64,000 nucleotides of DNA from Microbacterium sp. MAH-37 (GCF_009758255.1 NZ_WSEN01000009.1:62001-126000); one strand, 5' to 3'. Counted from the stretch's first letter, positions 26,231 through 33,700 are shown. A program made the numbers and translations. The notes: a model not told the origin generated them from the sequence alone.

Positions 26231-26926
26231 ATGGACATCATCCTCGTTCCCGGTCTCTGGCTCGACGCCACCTCGTGGGATCCGGTGCTGCACGCTCTGA
26301 AGACGGCCGGTCATCATCCGTTCGCCATGACGATGCCGGGTGTCGGGGCGCCGGCGTCCGAATCCTCGGAGATCGGCATGGCCGACTGGGTCGACGCCGT
26401 CGTCACCCGCATCGACGAGGCTGACGAGCCCGTCGTGCTCGTCGGGCACTCCGGCGGCGGCAACGTCGTCTGGGGCGCTGCGGACGCACGCCCGGAGCGG
26501 GTGCGCCGCGTCGTGTTCGTCGACACGGTGCCGCCGCCCCCTGGCGGCTCGATCAGCGAGTTCCCAGTCGTCCACGGCGTCGTGCCGTTCCCCGGCTGGG
26601 ACTTCTTCCCCGACGAGGACGTGTTCGACCTCGACGCCGAGACACGGGCACGGACGGCGCCGCTCGCGCAGAGCGTTCCCGCGCGGGTCCCGACCGATGA
26701 GATCGTGCTCACCAGGGAGAGCCGACACGGCGTACCGATCACGCTGCTGATGGGCGGGCTCGATCAAGCGACGTTCGAAGCGCAGGTCGGCGGCTGGGGT
26801 CCCTACGGCGAGGAGTACAACGCGATCGCCGATGCTGAGGTCGTGAAGATCGGCTCCGGCCACTGGCCGCAGTTCTCCGTGCCGGAACGGCTCTCCGAGC
26901 TGCTGGTCGAGGCCGTGGCACGCTGA
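26231..26926 (+). CDS. Alpha/beta hydrolase, esterase-like
   Basis: A 231-residue alpha/beta-hydrolase. The start IILVPGLWLDATSWDPVL is the usual first strand and oxyanion region, the nucleophile elbow is GHSGGGNVVWG, and the catalytic His is in IGSGHWPQFS near the end. Small size and the LVPGLWLDA start resemble the EstC/salicylate-esterase-like hydrolases. Substrate not known. Converges on the GNAT gene with a 20-base gap. Confidence 0.87.
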   Translation: MDIILVPGLWLDATSWDPVLHALKTAGHHPFAMTMPGVGAPASESSEIGMADWVDAVVTRIDEADEPVVLVGHSGGGNVVWGAADARPERVRRVVFVDTVPPPPGGSISEFPVVHGVVPFPGWDFFPDEDVFDLDAETRARTAPLAQSVPARVPTDEIVLTRESRHGVPITLLMGGLDQATFEAQVGGWGPYGEEYNAIADAEVVKIGSGHWPQFSVPERLSELLVEAVAR

Positions 26927-26946
26927 CACCGTCCACGGACGCCCCG

Positions 26947-27414
26947 CTACGAGCGGATCGTCGGCCGAGCGAGATACGCGGTCTTCTCGTCGGGTGAGAA
27001 GCCGCAGGCGCGGTAGAAGGCATGCGTCGAAGGTGACTTCGAACCGGTCAGGAGCATCGCCTTGTAGCATCCGGCCGCCCACGCCGCGTCCAGGGTCGCC
27101 GCCATGATGAGCTTGCCGAGCCCGGTGCCGCGATGGCCCTCGTCGACCACGACGTTCTCGATCACCGCGTACGGAGATGCGCTGCGGGTCATGTTCAGCA
27201 CGACGTTCAGATAGGTTGTCGCGACCACGACTCCATCGACTTCGAGCACGAAGAGCGTGAGCCACGGCGCGCTGAGGATCGAGGCGAACACCACGCGGTC
27301 CTCGCCGTACGAGAGCACCGGATCGTTCGGCTGCAGCTGGCGGTAGAGACCGATGATCGCATCGAAGTCGTCGGCACGCGCCGCGCGGACCGCGCCCCTC
27401 AGCACGTCGTTCAT
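26947..27414 (-). CDS. GNAT family N-acetyltransferase
   Basis: A 155-residue acetyltransferase. The acetyl-CoA-binding motif is EGHRGTGLGKLIM (Arg-x-x-Gly-x-Gly), preceded by VIENVVVDEGHRG, and THAFYRACGFSPDEK is the usual last helix and strand. The substrate is not readable. It lies 13 bases downstream of fabG on the same strand. Confidence 0.9.
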   Translation of the reverse strand: MNDVLRGAVRAARADDFDAIIGLYRQLQPNDPVLSYGEDRVVFASILSAPWLTLFVLEVDGVVVATTYLNVVLNMTRSASPYAVIENVVVDEGHRGTGLGKLIMAATLDAAWAAGCYKAMLLTGSKSPSTHAFYRACGFSPDEKTAYLARPTIRS

Positions 27415-27427
27415 CGCACTGAGCGCA

Positions 27428-28138
27428 TCAGTGACCCATCCCGAGACCGCCGTCGACGGGGATCACGGCGCCCGAGATGTACGCGGCATCATCCGACGCC
27501 AGCCAGGTGACGACGCCGGCGACCTCGTCGGCGGTGGCGAAGCGACCGGCCGGGATGCTGGCCTTGTACTGCTTCTGCGTCTCCTCGGGCAGCTCCGCCG
27601 TCATGTCGGTCTCGATGAAGCCGGGAGCGACGACGTTGGTGGTGATGCCGCGCGCGCCGAGCTCGCGGGTGAGCGAGCGAGCGAAGCCGACCAGCGCGCT
27701 CTTCGAGGCGGCGTAGTTGACCTGGCCTGCGGATCCGAGCAGCCCGACCACGCTGGAGATCAGGATGACGCGGCCGAAGCGCGCACGCAGCATCCCCTTC
27801 GACGCGCGCTTGACGACGCGGAAGGTGCCGCCGAGGTTGGTGGAGACGACGCTGTCGAAGTCGTCCTCGCTCATCCGCATGAGCAGCGTGTCCTTCGTGA
27901 TGCCGGCGTTCGCGACCAGGATCTCGATAGGACCGAGCTTCTGCTCGACCTCGGTGAACGCGGCGTCGACCGCCACGGCATCCGTCACGTCGGCACGCAC
28001 GGTGAGCGTGCCTTCCGGGCCCTCACCGCTGCGGGCGGTGACCGCGACGCGGTAGCCGTCGCGGACGAAGCGTTCGGCGATCGCGCGGCCGATGCCGCGG
28101 TTTCCGCCGGTGACGAGGACGACGCGGTCAGCGCTCAT
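27428..28138 (-). CDS. fabG: 3-oxoacyl-ACP reductase (short-chain dehydrogenase)
   Basis: A 236-residue SDR enzyme that reduces 3-oxoacyl-ACP with NADPH during fatty acid elongation. The cofactor motif is GGNRGIGRAIAER (residues 11-23), NAGITKDTLLMRM follows, the catalytic Ser is in ILISSVVGLLGSAGQ, the Tyr and Lys in NYAASKSAL. The close match to the MabA/FabG1 type supports the name. It is first in a small minus-strand unit with the GNAT gene and is divergent from the DUF3099 gene with an 87-base gap. Confidence 0.92.
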   Translation of the reverse strand: MSADRVVLVTGGNRGIGRAIAERFVRDGYRVAVTARSGEGPEGTLTVRADVTDAVAVDAAFTEVEQKLGPIEILVANAGITKDTLLMRMSEDDFDSVVSTNLGGTFRVVKRASKGMLRARFGRVILISSVVGLLGSAGQVNYAASKSALVGFARSLTRELGARGITTNVVAPGFIETDMTAELPEETQKQYKASIPAGRFATADEVAGVVTWLASDDAAYISGAVIPVDGGLGMGH

Positions 28139-28225
28139 GGGGGCTCCAGTTCTTCGAGGTCGGTGGCCATCCTATCGAGCAGTGCGCGATCCGGAGGGGC
28201 GTGCGCGGCGTAGGCTGGAGGCACC

Positions 28226-28573
28226 GTGAAGAACACCCGAACCGCTCCCTCCGTCACCTCTCTGCCGCAGGCGCCGCACGACGAGGCGAGCCACCGCGTG
28301 CGCCGGTACGCGCTGACCATGGGGATCCGCACGGTGTGCTTCGTCCTCATGGTCGTGGTGCAGCCGTACGGCTGGTGGACCTGGGCGTTCGGCGTCGGCG
28401 CCGCGATCCTGCCGTACATCGCCGTCGTGTTCGCGAACGCGGGCAGCGACAGCAACGAGGTGCTCGCCGAGTCGCCGGAACGCCAGCTCGAGGCGCCCAC
28501 CGCGACGGCGGACGATTCCGCCGCGCGTCCGACCGTCGTCACGATCGACGAGAAGCGGGACGACGCGCGGTGA
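28226..28573 (+). CDS. DUF3099 domain membrane protein
   Basis: A 115-residue protein with two membrane helices (RTVCFVLMVVVQPYGWWTWA and GVGAAILPYIAVVFAN), arranged as in the actinobacterial DUF3099 family. Function is unknown. The start is GTG with GGAGG four bases upstream and a TAGGCT -10 box at 28211-28216. Its stop overlaps the start of the next gene by four bases (GTGA). The neighbours fabG, the small Cys/His protein and SURF1 form a cluster often seen in actinobacteria. Confidence 0.85.
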   Translation: MKNTRTAPSVTSLPQAPHDEASHRVRRYALTMGIRTVCFVLMVVVQPYGWWTWAFGVGAAILPYIAVVFANAGSDSNEVLAESPERQLEAPTATADDSAARPTVVTIDEKRDDAR

Positions 28574-28767
28574 CCGAAGAACTGGAGTGCTCACGCGCCG
28601 GATGCCGGCGGGCGGCCACTCACCACATCCTGTGGCGTAATCCGCGCATCCATGCCGAGGGCCGGCGGAAGGTGTGGCTCGCGTGCGATGAGCACGTCGG
28701 GTTCCTGAGCGAGTATCTGCGATCGCGGGAGTTCCCCGTCGAGGTGCGAGAGGGTCTTCCGGAGTGA
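28570..28767 (+). CDS. Small Cys/His-rich protein between DUF3099 and SURF1
   Basis: A 65-residue protein beginning MTEELECSRAGCRRAATHHI and containing CDEHVGFLSEYL. The pattern Cys-x4-Cys, then His residues, then Cys-x2-His suggests a small metal-binding site, by inference. Related small proteins next to SURF1 in actinobacteria are sometimes labelled acetone carboxylase, which the size does not support. It starts with GTG overlapping the upstream stop and ends overlapping the SURF1 start, so all three genes are translationally coupled and may serve cytochrome oxidase assembly. Confidence 0.8.
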   Translation: MTEELECSRAGCRRAATHHILWRNPRIHAEGRRKVWLACDEHVGFLSEYLRSREFPVEVREGLPE

Positions 28768-29585
28768 GCAATCGTCTGGTGCGCTGGAGCGTCTACCTAC
28801 TGGTGGCGGCGCTGTTCGCCGTCGCCTGCGCCTATCTCTCGCACTGGCAGTTCGATCGCAACGAGGAGCGCTCACGGCAGATCGCCCTCGTCGAGAAGAA
28901 CTACGACGCCGATCCCGTGCCGTTGGCAGATGCGATCGGCGCTGACGGCGAACTCAACGCGTCGGATGAATGGCTGCCCGTCGAACTCCGTGGCACGTAC
29001 CTCGCCGATCAGCAGGTGCTCGCGCGCAACCGGCCGCACGGCGGCACCAGCGCGTTCGAGGTGCTCGTGCCGTTCCGCGATGAGGATGGTCGCGTGTTCA
29101 TCGTGGACCGCGGCTGGGTGCCCCCGGCCGAGGACTCCAGTCCGTCGGCGGTCCCCACTCCCCCGTCCGGCGAGGTCACGGTGACAGCGAGGCTGCGTCC
29201 GGGCGAGCAGCTCCCGTCGTCGGGCCGAGGTGCGCCCGAGGGCCAGGTGCCGACCATCAACCTTCCTCTGATCGCCGAGCAGACCGGACTCGACGACGTG
29301 ATCACCTCCGCCTACGGACAGCTCGTCTCCGAGGATCCGTCTGCCGTCGCCCTCGGCGGCTTCGACAAGCCGACGGAGGATCCCGGCCCGCACCTCTCCT
29401 ACGCGATCCAGTGGATCCTGTTCGCGATCATGGGCTTCGCCTTCATCGGGTACATCATCCGCACCGAGATCACGAAGGCGAAGGAAGAGGCCGAGGGCCG
29501 GCCGGCCCGCGCGCCGAAGCGTCGCCGCGACAAGGACGCCGACACCGAAGACGCTCTGCTCGACGAGGTCGGCTCGGAGCGCTGA
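28764..29585 (+). CDS. SURF1 family cytochrome oxidase assembly protein
   Basis: A 273-residue membrane protein. The SURF1 layout is seen: an N-terminal helix (VYLLVAALFAVACAYLSHWQ) just before FDRNEERSRQ, a periplasmic domain with ELRGTYLADQQVLARNRPHG and IVDRGWVP, then PHLSYAIQWILFAIMGFAFI as the second helix, and a Lys/Arg-rich cytoplasmic tail. SURF1 helps insert heme A into cytochrome oxidase, fitting the presence of ctaA and ctaB further along. GTG start overlapping the upstream stop. The region after its stop holds the first 84-base palindrome. Confidence 0.92.
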   Translation: MSNRLVRWSVYLLVAALFAVACAYLSHWQFDRNEERSRQIALVEKNYDADPVPLADAIGADGELNASDEWLPVELRGTYLADQQVLARNRPHGGTSAFEVLVPFRDEDGRVFIVDRGWVPPAEDSSPSAVPTPPSGEVTVTARLRPGEQLPSSGRGAPEGQVPTINLPLIAEQTGLDDVITSAYGQLVSEDPSAVALGGFDKPTEDPGPHLSYAIQWILFAIMGFAFIGYIIRTEITKAKEEAEGRPARAPKRRRDKDADTEDALLDEVGSER

Positions 29586-29607
29586 TCTCGCGGCGTGCGA
29601 TTCCGCG

Positions 29608-29691
29608 CGGCAGCATCTCGGAGATCGGCAGGATCGCGGATGCTCAGCTGCCGGGCCCCCCGGAACGTTGCAGAAGTCCGAGATTCTGCCG
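29608..29691. repeat. 84-base palindromic repeat, copy E1
   Basis: Two inverted 36-base arms (29608-29643 and 29656-29691) with a 12-base spacer, lying in the 143-base gap between the convergent SURF1 and HAD genes. By hand alignment 24 of 36 arm positions are complementary. On the minus strand the first arm begins GCATCCGCGATCCTGCCG and contains the core ATCTCCGAGAT. Confidence 0.75.
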
Positions 29692-29728
29692 GGACGGACT
29701 GCCTTGGTCCTGCCTCGTTCGGTATCGG

Positions 29729-30349
29729 TCAGAGCAGCTGGACGACCTGATCGAGCGAGCGGATGCTGCGCGCGTTCGCGGGCGCGACCTGGTGGCCGCG
29801 ATCGAAGTGCACGAAGTGGGCGCCGAGGGCAGTGGCGATCTCGCGGTCGTGGTTCGTGTCACCGATCATGAGCACCTCGGCCGGAGCGAACTCGGACGTC
29901 TGCAGCCAGCCGGCGATCACGTCGTGCTTCGACGGGTGGAATGCATCCGCGATCGACAGGATCCGGTCGAAGCGTTCGGCCAATGCGTGGGGCTGAAGCT
30001 GTCTCGCGAGCAGATCCGGCAACGTCGCGGAGGCGAGCACCTGGATCACGCCGTGTGCTGTCACTCCGGCCAGGATCTCGTCCGCGCCGGTATGCAGCGG
30101 CGCCTCACCGGTACGTTCCTCCAGCCATCCGAGGTACTGCTCCGCGGCCTCTCGGAATCGATCGTCACCGATCCCCGCATCCGCGTAGAACTCGCGAATC
30201 GGGAACCGGAATGTCGCGCGGTAGGCCGCCAGATCGGTGAACGGCTCACAGCCGTGGGCGACGAGCACGCGGTTCATCACCTGGCGGCAGATCTCCACGT
30301 CGTCGAGCAGCGTTCCGTTCCAGTCCCAGCAGATCGCCCGTATGCCCAC
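29729..30349 (-). CDS. HAD family hydrolase
   Basis: A 206-residue HAD phosphatase. The nucleophile motif is CWDWNGTLLDD (residues 8-18), with Trp in place of the more common Phe/Leu. Motif III Lys is in HPSKHDVIAG and motif IV is VLMIGDTNHDREIATALG. The cap region is helical, as in phosphoglycolate phosphatases and beta-phosphoglucomutases. Substrate unknown. The gene is flanked by repeat E1 on its 3' side and by a decayed gene fragment on its 5' side. Confidence 0.88.
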   Translation of the reverse strand: MGIRAICWDWNGTLLDDVEICRQVMNRVLVAHGCEPFTDLAAYRATFRFPIREFYADAGIGDDRFREAAEQYLGWLEERTGEAPLHTGADEILAGVTAHGVIQVLASATLPDLLARQLQPHALAERFDRILSIADAFHPSKHDVIAGWLQTSEFAPAEVLMIGDTNHDREIATALGAHFVHFDRGHQVAPANARSIRSLDQVVQLL

Positions 30350-30376
30350 CCCGGCATACTACGGGCCAGCCGCGGT

Positions 30377-30567
30377 GGCGGCGACGACGAGCGCGCGGAC
30401 CGGATGTTCGGCTACGAACTGGAACCCGGCATCCGGCTGATGAACGTGCACGTCATTTCAGCGGATGCCCCGGAGCTGGGGCGGTATCTGGCCTTCCGCG
30501 ACATTCCGATGACCGGCTGTCCTACGTCGCAGAGAAGGAATCCTTCATCCTGGCCCGCAGTTGCTGA
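30377..30567 (+). pseudogene. Decayed 3' fragment of an unidentified gene
   Basis: Between the HAD and DUF559 genes, one frame reads MFGYELEPGIRL, then NVHVISADAPELGRYLAFRD up to about 30507. A second frame takes over with DDRLSYVAEKESFILARSC and stops at 30565-30567. Both parts have the balanced composition of coding sequence, unlike the basic shadow frames around them, and one missing base near 30505-30508 would join them. No start or promoter is visible and the N-terminus is gone. I do not recognise the family. The stop is followed within 3 bases by repeat E2. The rest of the 311-base gap between the HAD and DUF559 genes holds only this and E2. Confidence 0.5.
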
Positions 30568-30569
30568 CG

Positions 30570-30653
30570 CCGCAGGATCTCGGAGGTCGGCGAGAACGCG
30601 GATCGTGCGGGCCCGTGGCATCCGGAATCGAGCGGATCTCCGAGATGCTGCCG
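30570..30653. repeat. 84-base palindromic repeat, copy E2
   Basis: Arms 30570-30605 and 30618-30653 with a 12-base spacer, 25 of 36 arm positions complementary by hand alignment. The right arm begins GCATCCGG and contains ATCTCCGAGATGCTGCCG. It fits exactly between the stop of the decayed fragment and the stop of the DUF559 gene. Confidence 0.75.
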
Positions 30654-30660
30654 GCTGCGA

Positions 30661-31539
30661 TCAACGCCGAGCGAGGTGCAGACCCTGCGCGACGGCGCGC
30701 ATGATCAGCCCTTGGACCACGTGCCACTCGTCCATGATCTGTCTGTAGCCGACCCGGATCACGTGATAGCCCATCAGGCTCAGCTCCGCGTCGTGACGGA
30801 TATCCTCATTGCGCTGCGCGCCGGTGTGGGTGGCACCGTCGATCTGCAGAATGAGGCGGTCGCCGATCAACAGGTCGGTGCGATGTCCGGCGATCCAGAT
30901 CTGGAACCTCAGCGGCAGGCCGAGCCACCGAAGGCGGGCTCGCAGATACGTCTCGAGTCCGGAGTCGGCGAACGGAATCGCCTCGGTAAGCAGATCACGC
31001 GCGACCCGCTTCAGCGGCAGCCTCGCGAGGATCTCCCGCGTCACCAGATTCTGATTCATCGCCGATTCCCAGGTCGCCAGTGCCTGCTCATGCGGCCGGC
31101 AGTCTGCGACGAGTGCGAGGACGTTCTCGATCGGGTCCTCCAGCGCATCGGGGTGCCGCGGAATCAACGGCCTCGCCCAGTGCATGTGGACGTGCTCAGG
31201 CTTTCCGCCTCCGCTCCGAGGGTCCGCCGCCCAGTGCGGTTCGGCCTCGTCGTCGTGCGTCCAGAGTCCCAGTCGCTTCGCCTGCGTGATGCAGGACAGC
31301 ACCACGCCGTGACGAGCGGCCTCCACCAGCATCCGATCTGCGTGGGGATCCGCTACCCACCCCTGTCTCACGCGGTCGAGCACACCGACTCCGAGTGCAA
31401 GGCCGACGTCGTGTCGCGTCACGTGGTTGTCCCTCAGCGTGCTCACGCGCGCGATCCCACCGAGCGCACGAGTCGTCAGCAGCGCCCGCTCCGCTCGTTC
31501 CTCACCAGTCATGCCCGCCAGCTTGCCCGTCGCCGACAT
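30661..31539 (-). CDS. DUF559 (Vsr-like) endonuclease-domain protein with AbiEi-like N-terminus
   Basis: A 292-residue protein from ATG at 31539 (GAAGG just upstream; ATG at 31512 is an alternative). The N-terminus, LLTTRALGGIARVSTLRDN followed by VTRHDVGLALGVG and RVRQGWVA, resembles the winged-helix AbiEi-type antitoxin domain. The C-terminus resembles DUF559/PD-(D/E)XK nucleases: GHRTDLLIGDRLILQIDG, then DIRHDAELSLMGYHVIRVGY. The usual Glu of the ExDG motif is Gln here (QIDG), as I recall for related Microbacterium proteins. The frame stays open far upstream, but that part is translated repeat sequence. No toxin partner is adjacent. The gene is bracketed by palindromic repeats E2 and E3-E5. 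Confidence 0.8.
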   Translation of the reverse strand: MSATGKLAGMTGEERAERALLTTRALGGIARVSTLRDNHVTRHDVGLALGVGVLDRVRQGWVADPHADRMLVEAARHGVVLSCITQAKRLGLWTHDDEAEPHWAADPRSGGGKPEHVHMHWARPLIPRHPDALEDPIENVLALVADCRPHEQALATWESAMNQNLVTREILARLPLKRVARDLLTEAIPFADSGLETYLRARLRWLGLPLRFQIWIAGHRTDLLIGDRLILQIDGATHTGAQRNEDIRHDAELSLMGYHVIRVGYRQIMDEWHVVQGLIMRAVAQGLHLARR

Positions 31540-31602
31540 CCGCCTTCGGCGGAGCCTCCGGATCTGGGGACAGCCGCCACGCCGGGCACGTCTGTGGAGG
31601 AC

Positions 31603-31916
31603 GAGCGGCCTCTCGGAGAACCGCAGTACTCCGGATTCATCGGCGCGGGAACACCCGCGATTCTGCAGATCTCCTAGGAACTGCCGCCAGACGGACGCCG
31701 GCTGATCGCGCCGAGCTTGGCGGAATCTCGGACTTCTGCCATATCCCGGATGCCCGGACGGTGAAGCATCCGCGGTTCTGCAGATCTCCGAAGTTCTGCC
31801 GAGAACGACTGGGCGGCAATTCGCGCAGCATGGCTCGGATCCCCGGAGATCGGCAACATCCCGGAGAGTCCGACGGCGAAGCATCCGCAGTTCTGCGGAT
31901 CTCCGAGAGCCTGCCC
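31603..31916. repeat. Three tandem 84-base palindromic repeats, copies E3-E5, 115-base period
   Basis: E3 31603-31686, E4 31718-31801 and E5 31833-31916. Each has 36-base arms and an exact 12-base spacer; starts are exactly 115 bases apart, with 31-base linkers that also partly match (both end with a GGC-rich then TCGCGC stretch). Arm complementarity by hand is 20, 25 and 20 of 36. The + arm of E4 starts GCATCCGCGGTTCTGCAG and ends TTCTGCCG. These fill most of the 409-base gap between the DUF559 and ABC-F genes; no gene was seen there. Confidence 0.78.
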
Positions 31917-31948
31917 CGGGGCCGGGCCGCCCCGGGCCGCCCGCACGC

Positions 31949-33547
31949 CTACGCGAGCTCGATGAGGTCCTGGTAGTCCTTGCTCCAGATGTCCTCGACG
32001 CCGTCCGGCAGGATCAGCACGCGCTCGGGGTTCAGCGACTCGACCGCGCCGGGGTCGTGCGAGACGAGCACCACGGCGCCCTCGTAATGCGCCAGGGCGC
32101 CGAGGATCTCCTCGCGCGAGGCGGGGTCGAGGTTGTTGGTCGGCTCGTCGAGCAGCAGCATGTTCGCCGACGAGACCACGAGGGTCGCGAGCGAGAGTCG
32201 CGTCTTCTCACCGCCGGAGAGCACTCCGGCCGGCTTGAGCACGTCGTCGCCGGTGAACAGGAACGAGCCGAGCACCTTGCGCGCCTCGGTCTCGTTGATG
32301 TCGGGCGCGGCCGACATCATGTTCTCCAGTACAGAACGGCCCACGTCGAGGTTCTCGTGCTCCTGGGCGTAGTACCCGATCTTCAGGCCATGGCCGGGCT
32401 CGAGCTGTCCGGTGTCGGACTTGTCCACGCCGGCGAGGATGCGCAGCAGCGTCGTCTTGCCGGCGCCGTTGAGCCCCAGCACGACGACCTTCGAACCGCG
32501 GTCGATCGCGAGGTCGACGTCGGTGAAGATTTCGAGCGAGCCGTACGACTTCGACAGACCGGATGCCATGAGCGGGGTCTTCCCGCACGGCGCAGGCTTC
32601 GGGAAGCGCAGCTTCGCGACCCGATCGACCTGACGGACCTCCTCCAGCCCGGAGAGCAGCTTCTCAGCGCGCGCGACCATCTGGTGCGCGGCAGCGGCCT
32701 TCGACGCCTTGGCACCGAACCGGGCCGCCTGCAGCTGCAGCTGGGTGGCTTTCTTCTCGGCGTTGGCGCGCTCCTTCTTGCGGCGCTCCTCGTCGGCCAC
32801 GCGCTGGCGCTGGTAGTTCTTCCAGTTCATGTTGTAGATGTCGATGACCTGGCGGTTCGCGTCCAGGTAGAACACGCGGTTCACGGTCTCACCGACCAGT
32901 TCAACATCGTGGCTGATCACGATCAGCCCGCCCTTGTACCCCTTCAGGAACTCGCGCAGCCACACGACGCTGTCGGCGTCGAGGTGGTTCGTGGGCTCGT
33001 CGAGGATCATCGTTCCGGCATCCGAGAAGAGGATGCGGGCCAGCTCGATGCGCCGACGCTGACCGCCCGAGAGCGTCTTCAGCGGCTGGTCGAGGATGCG
33101 ATCCGGCAGCGAGAGGTTGTGCGCGATGGACGCGGCCTCCGCCTCTGCGGCGTACCCTCCCATGGCCTCGAACCGCTCGGTGAGGTTCGCGAACCGGCGC
33201 ATGGCCTTGTCGGCGACCTTCGGGTCGTCGGAGGCCATCTCGTGCGATGCGGTCGCGATGCCGAGCTGCAGGGTCCCGAGTCCGCGCGCGTCCAGGATGC
33301 GGGTGCGCGCGAGCATCTCCGGGTCGCCCGAGCGGGGATCCTGCGGCAGGTAGCCGAGCTCTCCCGACTTCGTGACCTTGCCGTCCGAGGGCAGCAGGTC
33401 TCCGGCGAGCACCTTCGTCAGGGTGGTCTTGCCCGCGCCGTTGCGACCGACCAGTCCGATCTTGTCGCCATCGGCGACTCGGAAGGACACGCCCGACATC
33501 AGCACGCGGGCGCCGACGCGGATCTCGAGGTCGTGCACGGCGAGCAC
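31949..33547 (-). CDS. ABC-F family ATPase
   Basis: A 532-residue soluble protein with two ABC domains and no membrane segment, the ABC-F layout of ribosome-binding translation factors (EttA, Uup and antibiotic-resistance types). Walker A sites are GRNGAGKTTLTK (first) and GLNGAGKTTLLR (second). Signatures are LSGGQRRRIELARIL and LSGGEKTRLSLATLV. The interdomain linker (about 240-300) is charged and Lys/Arg rich, with ADEERRKKERANAEKKAT, as in the P-site tRNA interaction motif. No resistance context is present, so a housekeeping role is more likely. Confidence 0.93.
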   Translation of the reverse strand: MLAVHDLEIRVGARVLMSGVSFRVADGDKIGLVGRNGAGKTTLTKVLAGDLLPSDGKVTKSGELGYLPQDPRSGDPEMLARTRILDARGLGTLQLGIATASHEMASDDPKVADKAMRRFANLTERFEAMGGYAAEAEAASIAHNLSLPDRILDQPLKTLSGGQRRRIELARILFSDAGTMILDEPTNHLDADSVVWLREFLKGYKGGLIVISHDVELVGETVNRVFYLDANRQVIDIYNMNWKNYQRQRVADEERRKKERANAEKKATQLQLQAARFGAKASKAAAAHQMVARAEKLLSGLEEVRQVDRVAKLRFPKPAPCGKTPLMASGLSKSYGSLEIFTDVDLAIDRGSKVVVLGLNGAGKTTLLRILAGVDKSDTGQLEPGHGLKIGYYAQEHENLDVGRSVLENMMSAAPDINETEARKVLGSFLFTGDDVLKPAGVLSGGEKTRLSLATLVVSSANMLLLDEPTNNLDPASREEILGALAHYEGAVVLVSHDPGAVESLNPERVLILPDGVEDIWSKDYQDLIELA

Positions 33548-33687
33548 AGCAGCATCCGATCTTCAAAGGGTGAGGGAACGGCCGAATGGCCAGCTGATCA
33601 GTATACGTGGCCGACCTGAGCGAGAACGGTACCTGAGTATGACCCTTCTACGTCCGTGGGTTGATGTGCCGCCCTGCCCTCCGTTTC

Positions 33688-33693
33688 TAGCGT
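33688..33693 (+). promoter_or_regulatory. -10 box of the DedA gene (leaderless)
   Basis: TAGCGT ends seven bases before GTG at 33701, favouring that start over the GTG at 33695, which would be only one base from the box. Confidence 0.45.
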
Positions 33694-33700
33694 TGTGAGC

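Noticed and set aside
26365..26380. A match to the palindrome core (TCGGAGATCGGCA) inside an alpha/beta hydrolase gene
   Set aside because: It is a single short match in coding sequence without arms or spacer; chance is enough.
29411..30748. 445-codon plus-strand frame across the HAD gene
   Set aside because: Mostly antisense to the HAD gene, which has full HAD motifs; only the small part at 30377-30507 looks like coding remnant.
31540..31884. N-terminal extension of the DUF559 gene by about 115 residues
   Set aside because: The extension is translated repeat DNA, very rich in Arg and Cys, and the family start lies at 31539 or 31512.
31603..31916. CRISPR array
   Set aside because: The repeats are long imperfect palindromes with a 115-base period, diverged from one another, with partly similar linkers and no cas genes.
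32057..33619. Long open frame of 520 codons opposite the ABC-F gene
   Set aside because: It is antisense to a gene with clear ABC motifs, has skewed composition and no recognisable domain; a common artefact of GC-rich DNA.
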